A stretch of DNA of 8,759 nucleotides from Lishizhenia sp033720595 (GTDB lineage: Bacteria > Bacteroidota > Bacteroidia > Flavobacteriales_D > Crocinitomicaceae), in assembly GCF_033720595.1 (NCBI RefSeq), contig NZ_JAWWCF010000127.1, forward strand, positions 1-8,759. Direction: 5' to 3'. The position numbers and the translations under genes are program-made. Positions 6,206 through 8,759 of the stretch are shown here, piece after piece (within the stretch, counting starts at the first letter, position 1; each line of letters opens with the position of its first letter). The notes beneath the pieces were generated by a model. That model searched no databases. It worked only from the letters and a program-made list of their open reading frames with translations, and was not told the origin of the DNA.

Positions 6206-7747
6206 ATGCGCAGTTTACTTCTCTTATTACTTCTTCCTCTCTTTGGATTTGGACAAATTAAGTTCAGTCAAACAAAATTTGACTTGGGCGAAATTAATGT
6301 AAACACACCGCGATATATAGACTGCAGGGTGGAGAATAAAGGAAAATCAGCCCACTATATTTTATCCGTTAAAACACCTCCAGAAGTAACCTACATACAC
6401 CAAGGGTCATTACTACAACCCGCCGACGGTATCACTTTGCGCATACAAGCAAATCCGAAAACAAAAGGTAGGTTCGCTTACACCATTTTAGTATATACCA
6501 GCGATAAGCAAACCCCTACGGAAATCGTTATTAAGGGGAATGTGAAATCCTTGCCTAGAAAATTAGATAACAACTTTACGCGCTGTCCGGCTTTTGGCGT
6601 AAAAACACCCCAAACGATAGCAGAAGAAACGAGTTTTCAACTTACCGTTTTGGTAAGAGACTCCATCACACAAGAACCTCTTGCTAAGAGTGAGTTGGTA
6701 TTGTTGCAACGCGGAAAACCCGTAGTGGAGGATAGAACGGACAAAAATGGAGAACATACAAGTAAAGTACCCTTAGGTTACACCTATTTTTACGCTGCTC
6801 ATCCTGGTTATTACACCAAAGAGAAGGGTGCTTACATCAACTTCCAGCGCAATTATATAATTATAGATTTAGTAAAAGCACCAACGTCAATCCCCGAGCC
6901 TCTTCCAGAAGAAATAGCTGAAGAAACTGTAGTAGTTGAGGAAGAAATCGAAGAAGTAGAGGCCCCACTAGAAACGGAAGAAGAGGAAATTGAAATCGTT
7001 CTCGAAGAAGAGCCTCAAGAAGAAACGGTAGTAATCGTTATTGAAGAAGAGCCTAAACCGACAGAAGAAGAGTTAGTAGAAAGCCCTGCCGAACCTGAGG
7101 TTGTGGAAGAAGAAGTAACTCCTATCCCAACCGAAGAAACTCCACAAATTGTTGAGTTAAAAGATTTGGATTCGAACAACTTCTCTGAAGAATATTTCTT
7201 GCCGACCAATGTCGTTTTTGTAATTGATGTGAGTTCTTCGATGCGCTCGCACGAAAAACTGGAATTGATGAAGTATTCCCTTTATCAACTTACAGACATG
7301 TTGCGTCCAACCGATAAAATTGCCTTGGTTAGTTACTCCTCTGATGTGGAAGTATTGATGAGTGCTACCTCGGGTATGTACAAGGACTCTATTAAAGCCA
7401 TGGTAGAAAGCATGGAAGCCTCTGGATATACTTCCGGTGGTGAAGCCATTAAAATTGGGTACAAAGAAGCCTTAAAAAGCTATATACCGGATGGAAACAA
7501 CCAAGTGATTATAATTACAGATGGTGCATTCAACAGAAATTCTAACGATTACAAGCGTACGATTAGAAGATATAAGCGCAAAAATATTCACTTAAGCGTG
7601 GTAGGTATTAAGAATTCTCCGAGAGCAAAAGCCGAAATGGAAAAGGCAAGTACGATTGGTCAAGGTACCTTTATCCCAATCAACAATTTGAGTGATGCCC
7701 GTCACAATTTGGTGCAGGCTATACGAAGGTTGAGTTATAGATATTAG
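6206..7747 (+). CDS. Secreted von Willebrand factor A protein with N-terminal Ig-like domains and a Glu-rich linker
   Basis: The 513-residue protein has a signal peptide (1-16, cleaved before Gln17; no lipobox Cys). An Ig-like beta domain (about 18-115; FDLGEINVNTP, then NPKTKGRF) resembles the DUF1573/ASPM-SPD2-hydin class. A second beta domain (about 142-224; DSITQEPLAKSELVLL, DKNGEHTSKVPLGY, AAHPGY) resembles carboxypeptidase regulatory-like or peptidoglycan-binding accessory repeats. An acidic linker (about 229-330) contains 35 Glu among residues 231-310. The C-terminal VWA domain (about 333-510) has a complete metal-binding MIDAS: DVSSSM (Asp341, Ser343, Ser345), Thr409 and Asp439 in ITDG. 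The intact MIDAS predicts divalent-cation-dependent protein binding. Protein ends with the VWA domain; I see no type IX sorting domain or membrane helix, so a periplasmic or envelope location is inferred. The partner is unknown. The gene stands alone between the ppa terminator and a repeat-rich gap. Confidence 0.88.
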   Translation: MRSLLLLLLLPLFGFGQIKFSQTKFDLGEINVNTPRYIDCRVENKGKSAHYILSVKTPPEVTYIHQGSLLQPADGITLRIQANPKTKGRFAYTILVYTSDKQTPTEIVIKGNVKSLPRKLDNNFTRCPAFGVKTPQTIAEETSFQLTVLVRDSITQEPLAKSELVLLQRGKPVVEDRTDKNGEHTSKVPLGYTYFYAAHPGYYTKEKGAYINFQRNYIIIDLVKAPTSIPEPLPEEIAEETVVVEEEIEEVEAPLETEEEEIEIVLEEEPQEETVVIVIEEEPKPTEEELVESPAEPEVVEEEVTPIPTEETPQIVELKDLDSNNFSEEYFLPTNVVFVIDVSSSMRSHEKLELMKYSLYQLTDMLRPTDKIALVSYSSDVEVLMSATSGMYKDSIKAMVESMEASGYTSGGEAIKIGYKEALKSYIPDGNNQVIIITDGAFNRNSNDYKRTIRRYKRKNIHLSVVGIKNSPRAKAEMEKASTIGQGTFIPINNLSDARHNLVQAIRRLSYRY

Positions 7748-7774
7748 TTTGATGGTTTGAGGAATTTGTCTCTC

Positions 7775-7808
7775 GGTTCTACTCGAGAACCTGTTATCGT
7801 AGGTTCTC
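7775..7808. repeat. Interleaved inverted repeats (GGTTCT / AGAACC / GGTTCT)
   Basis: GAGAACCT (7785-7792) pairs perfectly with AGGTTCTC (7801-7808) around an 8-base loop. The same AGAACC (7786-7791) also pairs with an upstream GGTTCT (7775-7780) around a 5-base loop. The two hairpins are mutually exclusive. There is no clear T tract after either, so terminator function for the VWA gene, which ends 27 bases before, is weakly supported. Confidence 0.6.
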
Positions 7809-7880
7809 CTTGATTTGTGGGATTTAAAAATTTAAGCATCAACCTGCGATTGATTATTTAAATATATAAAGACATAAACT

Positions 7881-7928
7881 CTTAGCACTCTCTGTGAAAA
7901 GCTTTGTGCGCTCCGTGGTTTAAACCAC
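7881..7928. repeat. Dispersed-repeat-like element: imperfect direct repeat plus 14-base palindrome
   Basis: Two similar units lie in tandem: CTTAGCACTCTCTGTGAAAA (7881-7900) and, from 7902, CTTTGTGCGCTCCGTGGTTT (7902-7921). The second runs into a perfect palindrome GTGGTTTAAACCAC (7915-7928). The wording resembles a short repeat I associate with many Bacteroidota intergenic regions; that is recognition from memory and has not been checked by a search. Confidence 0.55.
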
Positions 7929-7990
7929 ATCAATCACAATTTGTTAGAATCTTCGACAAACTTCAATCCCCTATACTTGCTTGAACGAAA

Positions 7991-8013
7991 GGTTCTCGAG
8001 CGGAGTCGAGAGA
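7991..8013. repeat. CTCGA-type hairpin repeat
   Basis: TCTCGA (7994-7999) and TCGAGA (8006-8011) form a perfect six-base stem around GCGGAG. The phrase GGTTCTCGAGCGGAGTCGAG (7991-8010) is very like a palindromic dispersed repeat common between Bacteroidota genes. A partial relative, with TCTCG and CTCGAGAACC, occurs at 7771-7791. Confidence 0.6.
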
Positions 8014-8053
8014 TGAATTGTTGAATCCTTAATTCTTTGAATTATTGATTCTT
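8014..8053. repeat. Degenerate TTGAATT short repeats
   Basis: Four copies of a TGAATT-like core occur within 40 bases: TGAATTG at 8014, TTGAATC at 8021, TTGAATT at 8037 and TTGATTC at 8046. There is also an inverted repeat AATTC-TTT-GAATT at 8031-8043. Low sequence complexity makes chance similarity possible. Confidence 0.35.
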
Positions 8054-8093
8054 TAAACTCCACCTCAACTAAATTCTCAAACTCAACACTTCC

Positions 8094-8146
8094 TTTCTAA
8101 AATCTAAAAGTCTAACGGTCTCAAAGGCTCCGTTCCACTTTAGAAA
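8094..8146. repeat. Nested inverted repeat of 53 bases upstream of gpsA
   Basis: The outer arms TTTCTAAA (8094-8101) and TTTAGAAA (8139-8146) are perfectly complementary, and inside them AACGG (8114-8118) pairs with CCGTT (8130-8134). The element sits 55 bases before the gpsA promoter-like site, so it would not be in the gpsA mRNA if that promoter is used. A small mobile or dispersed palindromic repeat is the simplest reading. Confidence 0.45.
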
Positions 8147-8201
8147 CTCTCCAAATTCGTTAAAGATTTTACAACATGCATACTCAGTATTTTTTAATGT
8201 T

Positions 8202-8209
8202 TATTTTTG
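8202..8209 (+). promoter_or_regulatory. Candidate -7 element (TATTTTTG) for gpsA
   Basis: TATTTTTG matches TAnnTTTG and ends 13 bases before the gpsA ATG at 8223, giving a predicted leader of about 11 bases. No -33 TTG is seen. Only GAAGAA at 8215-8220 could serve as a weak ribosome-binding site. Confidence 0.45.
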
Positions 8210-8222
8210 TTGGTGAAGAAAC

Positions 8223-8759
8223 ATGGAAACAACACGTAAAATAGCGGTTATTGGAGGTGGTAGTTGGGCTACTGCATTGGTTAAAATATTGGTAACTAAC
8301 TTACCTAAAGTAGGTTGGTGGATGCGTAACGAAGATGCTGTAGAACACATCAAGAAATACAAGAAAAACCCACGCTATTTACAGTCTGTAGAATTTGACA
8401 CAGATAAGATAGATGTTACCACAGATATTGTACGTGTTATTGAAGAAGCGGAGATATTAATCATTGCTACACCTTCTGCCTTTTTAAATGATTTGTTCGA
8501 ACCTATCGATAAGTCAATTTTTAAAGGAAAGTATGTTTTTTCTGCCGTGAAAGGTATCGTTCCAGAATACAATGCTATTCCTGCGCGCTTCATCCACAAA
8601 ACTTTTGATATTCCTTACGATGATATCGGTATTATTTGTGGACCTTGTCACGCCGAAGAAGTAGCCCTAGAGCGTTTATCTTACCTTACTTTAGCTTGTT
8701 CTAACGAAGAATTGGCCGAAGAAATGGCCGAAATCATGGCTTCGCGTTTTATCAAAACA
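8223..8759 (+). CDS. gpsA: NAD(P)-dependent glycerol-3-phosphate dehydrogenase, C-terminus off the right edge
   Basis: The first 179 codons are present and the frame is open at the right edge; full-length GpsA is about 330 residues, so roughly half is missing. The enzyme reduces dihydroxyacetone phosphate to sn-glycerol-3-phosphate in the cytoplasm, the entry point of phospholipid synthesis. The N-terminal Rossmann fold has IGGGSWATA at 10-18 for the cofactor. W33, M34 and R35 begin the second-strand region that reads the adenosine ribose/phosphate. NPRYL (49-53), IATPSAFL (81-88), SAVKGI with Lys110 (107-112) and GPCHAEEVA (140-148) are in the order expected for GpsA. Cys142 stands where Ser is usual in the GPSHAEE motif. 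No frameshift is seen. The gene follows a long repeat-rich gap and a -7-like element, so it probably has its own promoter. Confidence 0.95.
   Translation, partial: METTRKIAVIGGGSWATALVKILVTNLPKVGWWMRNEDAVEHIKKYKKNPRYLQSVEFDTDKIDVTTDIVRVIEEAEILIIATPSAFLNDLFEPIDKSIFKGKYVFSAVKGIVPEYNAIPARFIHKTFDIPYDDIGIICGPCHAEEVALERLSYLTLACSNEELAEEMAEIMASRFIKT

Larger units (their letters stand above)
7748..8222. other. 475-base non-coding gap filled with degenerate repeats
   Basis: No open frame of useful length with coding character appears on either strand. From left to right it holds interleaved GGTTCT/AGAACC inverted repeats, an imperfect direct repeat ending in a 14-base palindrome, a CTCGA-type hairpin, TTGAATT-type short repeats, a nested inverted repeat, and the gpsA promoter-like element. 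This is the only stretch over 300 bases without a gene. It looks like a landing site or graveyard for small dispersed repeats and not like a lost gene. Confidence 0.7.

Noticed and set aside
7015..7209. Minus-strand Ser/Thr-rich open frame opposite the VWA gene's linker
   Set aside because: It is the complement of GAA/GAG-rich codons, which yields Ser, Leu and Phe codons without stops. It is a shadow of the acidic linker.
7655..7747. Type IX sorting domain at the C-terminus of the VWA protein
   Set aside because: The protein ends within the last helix of the VWA fold (AIRRLSYRY). There is no extra beta domain or conserved sorting motif.
7748..8222. CRISPR array, tRNA or riboswitch in the long gap
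   Set aside because: The repeats are not evenly spaced with unique spacers. There is no cloverleaf with a CCA-type acceptor, and I recognise no known riboswitch core upstream of gpsA.
8375..8599. Minus-strand open frame opposite gpsA
   Set aside because: The plus frame has full GpsA motifs across the same bases. The antisense product has no recognisable feature.
1..8759. Defence island or mobile element hosting a new system
   Set aside because: All genes are housekeeping or common Bacteroidota envelope types. No transposase, integrase, nuclease or toxin-antitoxin pair is present.

Overview
The window is low-GC, densely coded chromosomal DNA. It most likely comes from a member of the phylum Bacteroidota, probably order Flavobacteriales; the family cannot be fixed from this sequence. 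Four things support this. One protein ends in a gliding-motility-associated (type B) type IX secretion sorting domain. All three exported proteins have signal peptides with Gln at the predicted +1 site. Elements of the form TAnnTTTG lie just upstream of five start codons, without clear Shine-Dalgarno sequences. The only long gap carries short degenerate repeats of a kind I associate with this phylum.

Layout. 1-955 (minus) is the N-terminal part of a secreted protein with a MAM/jelly-roll-like domain and fibronectin type III repeats; its C-terminus lies off the left edge. It diverges from a plus-strand SDR-family oxidoreductase (1116-1901) whose catalytic Tyr and Lys are both replaced. The SDR gene converges on a 796-residue modular surface protein (1946-4336, minus, GTG start), and the two share a compact bidirectional terminator at about 1911-1947. 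Four plus-strand genes follow: a membrane-anchored M23 metallopeptidase (4486-5343), a class I inorganic pyrophosphatase, ppa (5406-6101) with a strong terminator, a secreted von Willebrand A protein with a very acidic linker (6206-7747), and, after a 475-base gap, the first 179 codons of glycerol-3-phosphate dehydrogenase, gpsA (8223 to the right edge).

Functionally this mixes housekeeping genes (ppa: pyrophosphate removal; gpsA: glycerol-3-phosphate for phospholipids) with envelope genes (M23 cell-wall hydrolase, VWA protein, two large exported proteins). Nearly every gene has its own promoter-like element or is divergent or convergent, so I see no operon beyond a possible M23-ppa read-through.

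I found no CRISPR array, tRNA, rRNA, insertion sequence, phage gene or evident defence system. The more interesting points are the divergent SDR active site, a promoter-like element only five bases from the M23 start codon, the architecture of the VWA protein, and the layered inverted repeats in 7748-8222. I do not see a convincing previously undescribed multi-gene system.
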